DNA from: Devosia psychrophila
Lineage (GTDB): Bacteria > Pseudomonadota > Alphaproteobacteria > Rhizobiales > Devosiaceae
Length of the DNA stretch: 64,000 nucleotides
NCBI RefSeq assembly: GCF_000971275.1
Contig: NZ_LAPV01000199.1
Location: 1-64,000, forward strand
Direction of reading: 5' to 3'
The position numbers and the translations under genes were made by a program. Below are positions 37,408-45,893 of the stretch, piece after piece. Under the pieces are notes generated by a model. The model did no database searches. It worked only from the letters and a program-made list of their open reading frames with translations, and was not told the origin of the DNA. Every line of letters begins with the position of its first letter. Positions within the stretch are counted from its first letter, which is position 1.

Positions 37408-37977
37408 TTAATCCAGTTGCACGTCCGGCAGTTCCATCGATGCCAAAGCGCTGATTGACGCGGTACGCCAGTCCTTCAGACCGCCAATGAAATCGCTCGC
37501 CAAATCGCCGTAGGCGCGACGGCTGATGGCATAGAGCACGAAGCCTTCGCCATAGGGCACGTAGCGGTAGGCGTTCCACTCGACGATGATGGTCCCGGTG
37601 CTGCTGTCGCTGACCAGGAAATCGAGGATCAGCTCGCCGGTCGCGTCATTGGCCACCATGGCGTAATTGACCACCGGATCGTTCGCCTTGCGCTCTTCGA
37701 GGCCGGCAATCACATCGGCTGCCGTAGTTTCGGGCGTACCGCCTTCGGTCAGCACGTCGACCATGAACATCTGGTTGTAGGCTTCGACGGTCTCGCCCTC
37801 GGGCAGGTATTCCTGCTTGAAATAGGCCGGGAATGGATGGCTGGTCCAGGCGAGGGCGAAGTCGGTTTCCTGAAAGCTAATCGGACCCGGAATGCCTACG
37901 GCGTCTTCCTGCCCAAAAGCGGGCAGGGCGAGGGTTGCGATTGCCACAAGGGCGGCAGCGAGGCGAAACAGCGACAT
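37408..37977 (-). CDS. Secreted hypothetical protein
   Basis: 189 residues. The signal peptide is MSLFRLAAALVAIATLALPA with cleavage near AFG-Q. The mature part is acidic and rich in aromatic residues ('DFALAWTSHPFPAYFKQEYL', 'EWNAYRYVPYGEGFVLYAIS') and contains no Cys, suggesting a periplasmic beta-rich fold. I do not recognise a family. No operon partner: the upstream neighbour is a divergent protease gene 149 nt away. Confidence 0.75.
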   Translation of the reverse strand: MSLFRLAAALVAIATLALPAFGQEDAVGIPGPISFQETDFALAWTSHPFPAYFKQEYLPEGETVEAYNQMFMVDVLTEGGTPETTAADVIAGLEERKANDPVVNYAMVANDATGELILDFLVSDSSTGTIIVEWNAYRYVPYGEGFVLYAISRRAYGDLASDFIGGLKDWRTASISALASMELPDVQLD

Positions 37978-38126
37978 TGAGGTGCTCCAGATTGGTATCG
38001 AATAGACCGCAGTTTCCCGACGCTGGCAAACGACTTCATCACTATGTCGTGTCGGAGGCTTCCGCCATTATCAAGCCTCAGTCCGGGCGCCTGCCTCTGC
38101 GGCGATTTGATCTGGAGGCTGGATAA

Positions 38127-39593
38127 ATGAACCTGCGCCCGCTGCTGTTTGCCGGCGTTGCCGTGGCCGTTCTTGCCATCGGTGGCACCCTGGCTTTTGC
38201 GCCCTGGAATGCTCCCAGCGTGGCGCAGGCCGATACGGTCGTCGTGGCTCCGCCCGAGCCGCGCCAAGTCCCCGGTAGCGATACCCAGGTCAAGCTGAGC
38301 TTTGCCCCCGTGGTGAAGGCCGTCGCGCCGTCGGTGGTCAATGTCTATGCCACCCGTATCGAGCAGCAACAGGCGTCTCCCTTCGCCAGCGATCCATTTT
38401 TCTCCCGCTTTTTCGGCAATGGCCAGTTCCAGAGCCGGCCGCGCGAGTCCCGCGCGCTGGGTTCGGGCGTCATCGTCGATGCCGGCGGGGTCATCCTGAC
38501 CAATCGCCACGTGATCGAGGGCGCCACTGACGTTCGGATCGCGCTGTCCGATGGCCGCGAGTTTGCCGTCGATGTCGTTATCGAGGATGCCCAGACCGAT
38601 CTCGCAGTCCTACGCGTGCGTGAGCCCGGCGATACCAGTTTCCCCTCCATCACTTTTGCCGATAGCGACGCCCTGCTGGTCGGTGACCTCGTGCTGGCCA
38701 TTGGCAACCCGTTCGGTGTCGGCCAGACCGTCACCAGCGGCATCGTCTCGGCTCTGGCGCGTACCGGCGTCGAGAGTTCGGACTATGAGTTCTTCATCCA
38801 GACCGACGCGGCGATCAATCCCGGCAACTCCGGCGGCGCCCTGGTCGATCTCGACGGGCACCTCGTCGGCATCAACACCGCCATCTTCTCCCAAACAGGC
38901 GGCTCGGTCGGCATCGGCTTTGCTATCCCGGCCAACATGGCCGAGTTGGTCGCCAAGGCCGGCATCAGCGGCAGCGAAATCGTCCGCCCATGGTTCGGCG
39001 CCAAGCTCCAGACCGTAACGTCCGATATCGCCTCAAGCCTTGGCATGGCCGCGCCGCAGGGTGCCCTGATCTCCGAAGTGGCCCCCGACGGCCCAGCGGC
39101 CCGCGCCGGCTTTGCGGCCGGAGATGTAATCCTTTCGATCGACGGTTTTGCCATCGAGGATCCCAGCGCCTTCAACTTCCGCCTCGCCACCAAGCCAATC
39201 GGCCAGGCGACGGCACTGGAGCGCCTGCGCGGCAATGACACATCCACGGTCCAGTTCACCGTCGAGCCGGCGCCAGCGGCCGGCTCAGACATGCTGGCGA
39301 CCATAACCGGAACCTCCCGCTTCGCCGGCACCAGCGTCCGCCAGATCGATCCAGCCCTCGCCGAAGCTAAAGGTCTCCCCTATGACGCCAAGGGCGTCAT
39401 CGTCACCGCCCTCGACCCCGGCTCAGCCGCCGCCCAGATGGGGCTCCATATCGACGACGTCATTCTGTCGCTGAACGATGTGGCCATAGACACGGCGAAA
39501 GCGTTCTCCGACACCGCCAGCCAGCGTGCGCGGACGTGGCAGATTATCTTGCAGCGGGATGGAAGAGTTAGCCGCAGCATTGTGAGTGGGTGA
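38127..39593 (+). CDS. Periplasmic serine protease of the DegP/Do (HtrA) family
   Basis: 488 residues. A hydrophobic N-terminal segment (about 5-26) acts as signal or anchor. The trypsin-like domain has the triad His128 ('LTNRHVI'), Asp158 ('QTDLAVLRV') and Ser235 ('NPGNSGGALV'). Two PDZ domains follow, about 285-375 ('SEVAPDGPAARAGFAAGDVI') and 400-485 ('TALDPGSAAAQMGLHIDDVI'). It degrades or refolds damaged envelope proteins. Several DegP-like paralogues are common in this order, so I give no symbol. The next gene, rarA, is 225 nt away across a palindromic repeat. Confidence 0.94.
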   Translation: MNLRPLLFAGVAVAVLAIGGTLAFAPWNAPSVAQADTVVVAPPEPRQVPGSDTQVKLSFAPVVKAVAPSVVNVYATRIEQQQASPFASDPFFSRFFGNGQFQSRPRESRALGSGVIVDAGGVILTNRHVIEGATDVRIALSDGREFAVDVVIEDAQTDLAVLRVREPGDTSFPSITFADSDALLVGDLVLAIGNPFGVGQTVTSGIVSALARTGVESSDYEFFIQTDAAINPGNSGGALVDLDGHLVGINTAIFSQTGGSVGIGFAIPANMAELVAKAGISGSEIVRPWFGAKLQTVTSDIASSLGMAAPQGALISEVAPDGPAARAGFAAGDVILSIDGFAIEDPSAFNFRLATKPIGQATALERLRGNDTSTVQFTVEPAPAAGSDMLATITGTSRFAGTSVRQIDPALAEAKGLPYDAKGVIVTALDPGSAAAQMGLHIDDVILSLNDVAIDTAKAFSDTASQRARTWQIILQRDGRVSRSIVSG

Positions 39594-39615
39594 GGGAAGG
39601 GTAGCCAGAAGGAAG

Positions 39616-39736
39616 AACACCCCCACCGAGCCTCCCCCTGAAATGGGGGAGGAATCTGGTCGGTGATTATCCGAGATTGTGCCAAAACCCGATGGTGTCT
39701 CTCCCCCTCATCAGGGGGAGGCTAGGTGGGGGTACC
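39616..39736. repeat. Palindromic intergenic repeat, family A copy 1
   Basis: Outer arms ACCCCCACCGAGCCTCCCCC and GGGGGAGGCTAGGTGGGGGT are near-perfect reverse complements about 80 nt apart. Each arm also folds on itself: CCTCCCCC/GGGGGAGG (39631-39652) and CTCCCCCT/AGGGGGAG (39701-39720). It lies between two plus-strand genes. Similar arms occur at 41165-41380 and 55400-55518. Confidence 0.85.
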
Positions 39737-39818
39737 CCAACAAAGACTCTTCCTATCTCCCACCCCAAATCCTCCGTTTCGCCTTTTGACCGCCCCCGCA
39801 ATCGGCTAAACCCAATCC

Positions 39819-41132
39819 ATGTCCGATCTCTTCTCCGCCGATCCATCCGAAGCCGACAGCGCCCGCCCGCTGGCTGATCAACTCCGCCCGCGCACCCTCG
39901 ACGAAGTAATCGGCCAAACCCACTTGCTCGGCCCCGATGGTACCTTGCGCCGGATGATCGCCAGTGGCCGGCTCGGCTCGCTGATCCTGTGGGGTCCGCC
40001 CGGCACCGGCAAGACCACGGTTGCTCGCCTGCTGGCCGCCCAGATCGACTACACCTTCGTGCAAATATCGGCGGTGTTTTCAGGCGTCGCCGACCTCAAG
40101 AAGGTTTTCGAGAAAGCCCGCTTCGAACGTTTGAGTGGACACAAGACTCTGCTGTTCGTCGACGAAATCCACCGCTTCAACCGGGCCCAGCAGGATGGTT
40201 TTCTACCGGTGATGGAAGACGGCACGGTGGTGCTGGTCGGCGCCACCACCGAAAACCCGAGCTTCGAGCTCAATGCGGCCCTGCTATCGCGCAGCCAAGT
40301 GCTGCGCTTTGAGTCGCTAGGCCTCGAAGACCTCGAAAAACTGGTGCAACGCGCCGAGGAACTGACCGGCGCGACGCTGCCACTTGAAGAGGAAGCGCGC
40401 CACACGCTTCTCACCCTCGCCGATGGCGACGGTCGCGCCCTGCTTGGCCTTGTCGAAGAAGTGCTCGCTTCAGCCAAGGAGGGCGAAGTTCTCGATGCGG
40501 CAACCATGCTCACCGTCATCCAGCGCCGCGCCCCGATCTATGACAAGGCGCAGGACGGCCACTACAACCTGATCTCCGCCCTGCACAAGACCATCCGCGG
40601 TTCTGACCCCGATGCGGCGCTATACTATTTTGCGCGCATGCTCGTAGCCGGCGAAGATCCGCTGTTCCTTGCCCGCCGGCTGATCCGCATGGCCTCCGAA
40701 GACATCGGCGAGGCCGACCCACAGGCGCTGCCCCTGGCCGTCGCCGCCCGCGATGCGTTCCAGATGCTGGGATCGCCAGAGGGCGAACTGGCGCTGGCGC
40801 AAGTGGTGGTGCACCTGGCGCTTGCGCCCAAATCCAACGCCGTCTACACCGCCTTCAAGGCCGCCATGAGCCTTGCCAAGGAGACCGGCTCGCCGATGCC
40901 GCCCATGGTCATCCTCAACGCCCCAACCAAGCTGATGAAGGGTTCGGGCTACGGCGAGGGCTATATCTACGACCACGATCTCCCGGACGCCTTCTCCGGC
41001 CAGGAGTATTTCCCCGAAAAACTCGGCCGCCAGAAGTTTTATGAACCGGTAGAGCGTGGCTTCGAACGAGATTTGAAAAAACGCATCGACTATTTCGAGC
41101 GCCTTCGCGCGAGCAGGAAGGGCGAGGAATAG
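39819..41132 (+). CDS. rarA: Replication-associated recombination protein A (AAA+ ATPase)
   Basis: 437 residues. 'PLADQLRPRTLDEVIGQTHL' is the typical start of RarA/MgsA/WRNIP1. Walker A is 'GPPGTGKTT' (59-67) and Walker B 'LLFVDEIHRF'. Sensor 1 is 'GATTENPSFE'. The C-terminal tetramerisation domain includes 'KSNAVYTAFKAAMSLA' and 'YPHDLPDAFSGQEY'-like 'YDHDLPDAFSGQEYFPE'. It acts at stalled replication forks and binds SSB and DNA ends. Confidence 0.96.
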   Translation: MSDLFSADPSEADSARPLADQLRPRTLDEVIGQTHLLGPDGTLRRMIASGRLGSLILWGPPGTGKTTVARLLAAQIDYTFVQISAVFSGVADLKKVFEKARFERLSGHKTLLFVDEIHRFNRAQQDGFLPVMEDGTVVLVGATTENPSFELNAALLSRSQVLRFESLGLEDLEKLVQRAEELTGATLPLEEEARHTLLTLADGDGRALLGLVEEVLASAKEGEVLDAATMLTVIQRRAPIYDKAQDGHYNLISALHKTIRGSDPDAALYYFARMLVAGEDPLFLARRLIRMASEDIGEADPQALPLAVAARDAFQMLGSPEGELALAQVVVHLALAPKSNAVYTAFKAAMSLAKETGSPMPPMVILNAPTKLMKGSGYGEGYIYDHDLPDAFSGQEYFPEKLGRQKFYEPVERGFERDLKKRIDYFERLRASRKGEE

Positions 41133-41164
41133 TCTCTGCATAATGCGACCCGCAACCACCGGGT

Positions 41165-41380
41165 TCACCCTCCCCCTTGAGGGGAGGGAGCGAGATAGGA
41201 CTTTTCCCTTCGCTAAGTCCGTAATCGAGTAGGGAGGGGGTTCTGAGCCATCCAGGAACTCAAAGCTCTTGGATCGCGCGGAACCCCCTCCCTTGATGCT
41301 TCTTCACTCAAATCGCTCCACTGGAGCGATTTGTCCCTATGGGCTCGTTCGAAGCCCTCAAGGGGGAAGGTGTCGACTGA
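41165..41380. repeat. Composite palindromic repeat between rarA and crcB (family A-like, copy 2)
   Basis: Four inverted-repeat elements are packed here. CCCTCCCC/GGGGAGGG is at 41168-41188. A 13-bp pair AGGGAGGGGGTTC (41231-41243) and GAACCCCCTCCCT (41281-41293) spans the middle. An 11-bp palindrome, AAATCGCTCCA-C-TGGAGCGATTT, is at 41310-41332. The right end 'AGGGGGAAGGTGTCGACTGA' matches the right end of the copy at 55400-55518. Confidence 0.85.
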
Positions 41381-41397
41381 AATTTAGAGGCACAAGC

Positions 41398-41778
41398 ATG
41401 TATCCCTTCCTTCTCGTCGGCATTGGTGGCGCTCTGGGTTCAATGAGCCGCTATGGTGCTAGTCTTGTCATCTCCCGCATGTGGCCGACCGGCTTCCCAC
41501 TCGCCACACTGCTGATCAACATCATCGGCTCCACCGCCATGGGCCTGCTTATCGGGCTGCTGCCACGCCTGATGCCCTCCTTGCAGGAGGAAGCACGCTT
41601 GCTGGTTGCAGTGGGTATTCTGGGTGGTTTCACCACGTTTTCTGCCTTTTCGCTCGATACAATCGTGCTTATAGAGCGCGGCGAACTGCTGTTGGCTGGC
41701 ACTTATGTGCTGTTGTCGGTTGTGATTTGCCTCATTGGGCTTTATCTCGGGCTTTTGGTGACCCGAGGCGTAGCATGA
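41398..41778 (+). CDS. crcB: Fluoride channel CrcB/Fluc
   Basis: 126 residues from ATG 41398, set by AGAGG 7 nt upstream. Four hydrophobic helices are present, with 'GGALGSMSRYG' in TM1, 'FPLATLLINIIGSTAMGLL' in TM2 and 'GILGGFTTFSAFSLD' in TM3, the Fluc pore signature with its Phe and Ser/Thr track. It exports fluoride as a double-barrelled dimer. I found no fluoride riboswitch upstream. It overlaps the next gene by 4 nt (ATGA). Confidence 0.96.
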   Translation: MYPFLLVGIGGALGSMSRYGASLVISRMWPTGFPLATLLINIIGSTAMGLLIGLLPRLMPSLQEEARLLVAVGILGGFTTFSAFSLDTIVLIERGELLLAGTYVLLSVVICLIGLYLGLLVTRGVA

Positions 41779-42761
41779 GTGGCGTTCAACAGCGGCAGGT
41801 GAATGACGACGAAGACGGTATGCGTCTCGATCGTTGGTTCGCCACGCATTTCCCCCAGCTCGGCTTCGGCCGGCTGCAAAAGCTGATCCGCAATGGCGAG
41901 GTCAAGGTCGACAAGGCCAAGGTAAAGACCGACAGCCGGGTCTCGGCCGGCCAGACCGTGCGTATTCCCCCGATCGACGATCCCGATTTCGTCAAGCCGG
42001 TTCAGCTCGACAATCGCGACGCCGAATTCCTGCGCAGCCTGATCCTCTATGAGGACGAAGACATCTATGTCTTCAACAAGCCGCATGGCCTCGCCGTGCA
42101 GGGCGGCAGTGGTCAGACGCGCCATCTCGATGGCATGCTGAAAAGCCTGCCCAACAAGAAGGGCGAACCGCCCCGCTTGGTGCATCGCCTCGACCGCGAC
42201 ACCTCAGGTTGCCTCGTCGTCGCCAAGACCAAGCAGGCCGCCAGCCATTTCGGAAACGTGTTCCGCTCGCGTTCGGCCCGCAAGATCTACTGGGCCATCG
42301 TTGCCGGCAATCCACATCCGCAGCAGGGCGAAATCTCCTGCTTCCTGGCGCGCCAGAGCACCGACGATGGCGAGCAGATGGTCGTGGTCCGCAACGGCGC
42401 CCCGAACGCCCAGCATTCGCTGAGCTATTATTCGACCACCGACACAGCCAGCAAACGCTTTGCCTGGGTCACGCTGAAGCCGGTCACCGGCCGCACGCAC
42501 CAGCTGCGCGTCCATATGGCCCAGCTCGGCACGCCGATCATTGGCGACCCACGCTATTTCAACATCGAGAACTGGCAGGGCGCGCCTGGTCTGGCAGAAG
42601 GCTTGCACCTGCATGCTCGCCGCATTGCCATTCCGCTGCGCAACGGCAAGCGCCTCGACATTTCGGCGCCGCTCCCGCCCCATATGCGCGCCAGTTTCGA
42701 AACGCTGGGCTTTGATCCCGACCGCTATGATGTGAGCGGCGATCCGGAGGACGGCGTTTGA
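41775..42761 (+). CDS. 23S rRNA pseudouridine synthase, RluC/RluD type
   Basis: 328 residues. The N-terminal S4 domain (about 14-65) reads 'MRLDRWFATHFPQLGFGRLQ'. The catalytic domain has 'HRLDRDTSG' with the nucleophilic Asp140, then 'KPVTGRTHQLRVHMAQLGTP' and 'GDPRYF'. RluC modifies 955/2504/2580 and RluD 1911/1915/1917; the gene context (crcB, HAD, ATP12) is that of the RluC-like protein of rhizobia. Start and stop both overlap neighbours by 4 nt. Confidence 0.93.
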   Translation: MSGVQQRQVNDDEDGMRLDRWFATHFPQLGFGRLQKLIRNGEVKVDKAKVKTDSRVSAGQTVRIPPIDDPDFVKPVQLDNRDAEFLRSLILYEDEDIYVFNKPHGLAVQGGSGQTRHLDGMLKSLPNKKGEPPRLVHRLDRDTSGCLVVAKTKQAASHFGNVFRSRSARKIYWAIVAGNPHPQQGEISCFLARQSTDDGEQMVVVRNGAPNAQHSLSYYSTTDTASKRFAWVTLKPVTGRTHQLRVHMAQLGTPIIGDPRYFNIENWQGAPGLAEGLHLHARRIAIPLRNGKRLDISAPLPPHMRASFETLGFDPDRYDVSGDPEDGV

Positions 42762-43420
42762 AACTCGTCGTCTTCGACATGGATGGCACGCTGATCGATA
42801 CCCAGGCGTTGATATCCGAGCACATGGCAACGACGTTTATCGGTGCCGGGCTCGACGCGCCGACGCCGGAGCAATCGCGCCAGGTGATCGGCCTGTCGCT
42901 GCCCATCGCCTTGGCTCGCCTCGCCCATACCGACGATGCCGTGCTGATCGACAAGCTGGTCGAGGATTATCGGGGGCATTACCGCAGCTCGCTGCTGACA
43001 GATGGCGACCGCGAAGGGCTTTATCCCGGCGCTGTGGAGGCTTTGAACGCTCTGCGCGGCTTGGACGAGGTCGTGCTTGGCATTGCCACCGGCAAGGGCC
43101 TGAACGGCGTGCATCGCATCCTTGCCCTGCATGGCCTGACCAATCACTTCGTCACGCTTCAGACACCCGACCACAATCCGTCCAAGCCGCATCCCGGCAT
43201 GCTGGAGACGGCGATGCGAGAAACTGGCGCCACTCCAACTGAGACCGTGATGATCGGCGACACGACCTTCGATATCGAAATGGGCGTCGCCGCCGGCTGC
43301 CGGACCATCGGCGTCACCTGGGGCTATCACGAGCCGCGCCAACTGATCGCCATCGGCGCCGATACCATGATCGACCGCTACGACCAGCTCGTTGGTGCGG
43401 TTGGCAAACTTCTGGACTGA
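42758..43420 (+). CDS. HAD-superfamily hydrolase (phosphoglycolate-phosphatase-like)
   Basis: 220 residues starting at TTG 42758, with GGAGG 7 nt upstream. The TTGA junction overlaps the previous stop by 4 nt. HAD motif I is 'VFDMDGTLID' with Asp7 and Asp9, motif II is 'IATGK', and motif III and IV are 'KPHPGMLE' and 'MIGDTTFDIEMG'. A helical cap lies about residues 15-80. It is a small-molecule phosphatase of the Gph/CbbY type; the substrate is not predictable. Confidence 0.92.
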   Translation: MKLVVFDMDGTLIDTQALISEHMATTFIGAGLDAPTPEQSRQVIGLSLPIALARLAHTDDAVLIDKLVEDYRGHYRSSLLTDGDREGLYPGAVEALNALRGLDEVVLGIATGKGLNGVHRILALHGLTNHFVTLQTPDHNPSKPHPGMLETAMRETGATPTETVMIGDTTFDIEMGVAAGCRTIGVTWGYHEPRQLIAIGADTMIDRYDQLVGAVGKLLD

Positions 43421-43423
43421 GAC

Positions 43424-44203
43424 ATGCGCGACCAGCTCGACGAAATCCAAAAGCACCTCAACGACGGCTATGGCCGAGCCCAGCAGCTTGACAAGGTCGA
43501 ACTGCCCAAGCGCTTCTACAAGGATATCGGCGTTTCCCCGGTCGATGGGGGTTTCGTCGTCACCCTCGATGGCCGCCAGACCCGTACGCCGGGCCACAAG
43601 CACAAGATCACCGTGCCGTCTGCCGCCATCGCCACCGCCATGGCCGAAGAATGGTCGGCGCAGGGCGAGTTCATCGACGCCACCACCATGCCAATGGTGC
43701 GGCTGATCAACTCGGCCGTCGAGAGCGGCGAAGACATGATCCCGGCGTTTCGGGAGGAAGTGCTGAAGTTCGCTGCCGGCGACCTGCTACTCTATCGCGC
43801 AGACACGCCGCAAGAACTGGTGGCCAAGCAGGAGGCCGTTTGGGACAAGGCGCTGACGACGCTGGCGCGGCACTTCGGGGTTAGTTTTCAGCCGACGATG
43901 GGGATAATCCATCAGGCACAGCCCAAGGCGACGCTGGACCGGTTGGCTGAGTCGCTGGATGCGGAAAATCTACTCACGGTGACAGCACTGGTTTCGATGA
44001 CTGGCCTGACAGGTTCAGGGCTGCTCTCCATCGGCCTGCTGCACGAATTGTTTTCGCCCGACCAAGTCTGGGACGCGGCGCATGTCGACGAGGATTACCA
44101 GATCGGCCATTGGGGCCAGGACGAGGAAGCGGTGCATCGCCGCGCCAAGCGCCGGGCCGAGTTCGACACGGCTGTCGCGGTCGTCGAGGCGCTTCGCCCC
44201 TAG
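43424..44203 (+). CDS. ATP12-family F1-ATPase assembly chaperone
   Basis: 259 residues. 'KRFYKDIGVSPVDGGFVVTL' and 'DGRQTRTPGHKHKITVPS' followed by 'AMAEEWSAQGEFIDATTMPM' mark the ATP12 family, and 'GDLLLYRAD' and 'HWGQDEEA' are also conserved. In mitochondria ATP12 protects the F1 alpha subunit before assembly; alphaproteobacterial homologues are assumed to do the same. It starts 3 nt after the HAD gene. Its TAG stop shares the bases CTAG with the stop of convergent folK. Confidence 0.93.
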   Translation: MRDQLDEIQKHLNDGYGRAQQLDKVELPKRFYKDIGVSPVDGGFVVTLDGRQTRTPGHKHKITVPSAAIATAMAEEWSAQGEFIDATTMPMVRLINSAVESGEDMIPAFREEVLKFAAGDLLLYRADTPQELVAKQEAVWDKALTTLARHFGVSFQPTMGIIHQAQPKATLDRLAESLDAENLLTVTALVSMTGLTGSGLLSIGLLHELFSPDQVWDAAHVDEDYQIGHWGQDEEAVHRRAKRRAEFDTAVAVVEALRP

Positions 44204-44646
44204 TGAGGATTGCGTGACACTTCAGTTACCCAAGCGCTAACGTGGGGGGCTATTTCTTCCAACGGAATCAACACGAAATCGCGCTCGTGTGCAAAGGGGT
44301 GCGGCAGGGTCAGGCGGGGGGTTTGCACCTCGACCCGGTCGTAGGCGATGATGTCGATATCGATCAGCCGCGGACCCCAAACCTCATGGCGCACCCGCCC
44401 CATATCGAGTTCGATCTGCAGCACAGAGTCGAGCAATTCCAATGGCTTGAGCGCGGTCTCTAACTCGACCGCCATGTTGGCAAAGTCGGGCTGGTCAGTC
44501 TTGCCCCAAGCCTTGGTGATAGCCACACTCGACCGTTTGCTGATGTGGATATCTTCATGCGCCTCAATCCGGCGCAAAGCCTCGGCCAGCTGAGCCGCCG
44601 GATCGCCCAGATTGGCTCCGAGACTAAGCCAAGCCCTTGAAGTCAT
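44200..44646 (-). CDS. folK: 6-hydroxymethyl-7,8-dihydropterin pyrophosphokinase (HPPK)
   Basis: 148 residues. 'WLSLGANLGD' opens the protein and 'WGPRLIDIDIIAYD' is the HPPK signature with the Asp pair that binds Mg-ATP. 'LPHPFAHERDFVLIPLEEIA' is near the end. It pyrophosphorylates hydroxymethyldihydropterin for FolP. It overlaps folB by 4 nt. Third in the folP-folB-folK operon. Confidence 0.96.
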   Translation of the reverse strand: MTSRAWLSLGANLGDPAAQLAEALRRIEAHEDIHISKRSSVAITKAWGKTDQPDFANMAVELETALKPLELLDSVLQIELDMGRVRHEVWGPRLIDIDIIAYDRVEVQTPRLTLPHPFAHERDFVLIPLEEIAPHVSAWVTEVSRNPH

Positions 44647-45029
44647 GAAGTTTTCCGCTGCCGATGCAGCTCGATCCCTGCTTCGCCGCGCACCATGGCA
44701 ATCGGCGCCTCAGGCTTGCGAATGCGAATAACAATCCAGTTAACGCTTTGAAATGTCTCGAACAATTTCTCGACGATGTTGCCCGCCACGGCCTCCAGCA
44801 GCTTCATCCGCTGGGTCTCGAAGGCCGCTTTCACCACATCATAGATGTCGGAGTAGGATATCCCCGTGCTGAGGCGGTCGGTGGCGGCAGGCTCGGAGAG
44901 ATCGACGCCCAGTTCGAGGTCGATGAAGAATCGCTGGCCGAGCGTGGCTTCCTCGGCGAAGACGCCGTGATAGCCGTAAAAACCCAAGTCCTTCAGGATG
45001 ATACGGTCGCCCGTGAATGCTCCGGCCAT
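44643..45029 (-). CDS. folB: Dihydroneopterin aldolase
   Basis: 128 residues. 'LKDLGFYGYHGVFAEEATLG' and 'QRFFIDLELGVDLS' and 'YSDIYDVVKAAFE' are conserved, and the catalytic Lys lies in the C-terminal 'IRIRKPEAPI'. It cleaves dihydroneopterin to hydroxymethyldihydropterin and glycolaldehyde. It lies 3 nt after folP and overlaps folK. Confidence 0.95.
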   Translation of the reverse strand: MAGAFTGDRIILKDLGFYGYHGVFAEEATLGQRFFIDLELGVDLSEPAATDRLSTGISYSDIYDVVKAAFETQRMKLLEAVAGNIVEKLFETFQSVNWIVIRIRKPEAPIAMVRGEAGIELHRQRKTS

Positions 45030-45032
45030 GCG

Positions 45033-45884
45033 CTACCCCAGTTCTGCTGGCGGACCATACAGCGTCGCCTGCGCCACGCGAAGGGCATCGCGGTTGGCGC
45101 GCACCTCGTGGACGCGAAAGATATGCCCGCCCCCCATGTACCCGAGTACACTCGTCGCAATGGTCCCGGCGAGCCGCTCATCCGGCTGATTTTCCAGCAG
45201 CCTGCCAATCATGGATTTACGCGAAGTGCCGACGAGGATCGGGAAACCGCCAGGACGCACCGCGGATAGCTGGCGCAACAAATCGTAGTTCTCCTGCAGG
45301 GACTTACCAAAACCGAAGCCGGGATCGAGGATGATCCGATCCGGACTTATCCCCGCCTGCTCAGCCAGTGCGATACTGCGGGAAAAATACGCCGCCATGT
45401 CATCGAGCAGCGGCACGCCGCGATCACGGTCCTTCTGCCAGTGCATGATGATGACCGGCACGTCATGCAGGGCTGCGACCTCAGACATTTCCGGCGCGCC
45501 TTGCAGGCCGTGGACGTCATTGATGATCGATGCGCCGGCCTGAATAGCCTGATCGGCCACCAGCGGCTTGTAGGTATCGATGGAGATTGGCGTGGTGATG
45601 CCGGCAGTCACCAGCGCCTGGATTACCGGCATGACCCGATCGAGTTCCTGCTGTACGCCGACTGGTTCGGAGCCGGGGCGGGTGCTTTCGCCGCCGATGT
45701 CGATGATGTCGACACCCTCCGCGATCATCTGGCGGGCACGGGCAACCGCGGCCTCTACCAGATTGTGCTGGCCGCCGTCGGAAAAGCTGTCGGGAGTGAC
45801 GTTGAGAATACCCATGATCAGCGGTGTCTCGCCCAGGATCAGGGCAGGTCGGTTGGGCAGGAGGATGCTGTGAGTGGTGTGCAT
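45033..45884 (-). CDS. folP: Dihydropteroate synthase
   Basis: 283 residues. 'IMGILNVTPDSFSDGG' is the signature loop with the phosphate-binding Asn, and 'IDIGGESTRPGS' follows. Then come 'ISIDTYKPLVADQAIQAGAS', 'ILDPGFGFGKSLQENYDLLR' and 'LVGTSRKSMIG'. It condenses the HPPK product with p-aminobenzoate and is the sulfonamide target; the sequence around the signature loops looks wild type. First gene of folP-folB-folK. Confidence 0.96.
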   Translation of the reverse strand: MHTTHSILLPNRPALILGETPLIMGILNVTPDSFSDGGQHNLVEAAVARARQMIAEGVDIIDIGGESTRPGSEPVGVQQELDRVMPVIQALVTAGITTPISIDTYKPLVADQAIQAGASIINDVHGLQGAPEMSEVAALHDVPVIIMHWQKDRDRGVPLLDDMAAYFSRSIALAEQAGISPDRIILDPGFGFGKSLQENYDLLRQLSAVRPGGFPILVGTSRKSMIGRLLENQPDERLAGTIATSVLGYMGGGHIFRVHEVRANRDALRVAQATLYGPPAELG

Positions 45885-45893
45885 GGATGAGGT

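Noticed and set aside
39616..39736. CRISPR-like array from repeated CTCCCCCT motifs
   Set aside because: Only two inverted copies with different spacing, no regular spacers and no cas genes anywhere in the window.
41133..41397. Fluoride riboswitch upstream of crcB
   Set aside because: The gap holds palindromic repeats; I could not find the conserved fluoride-aptamer core.
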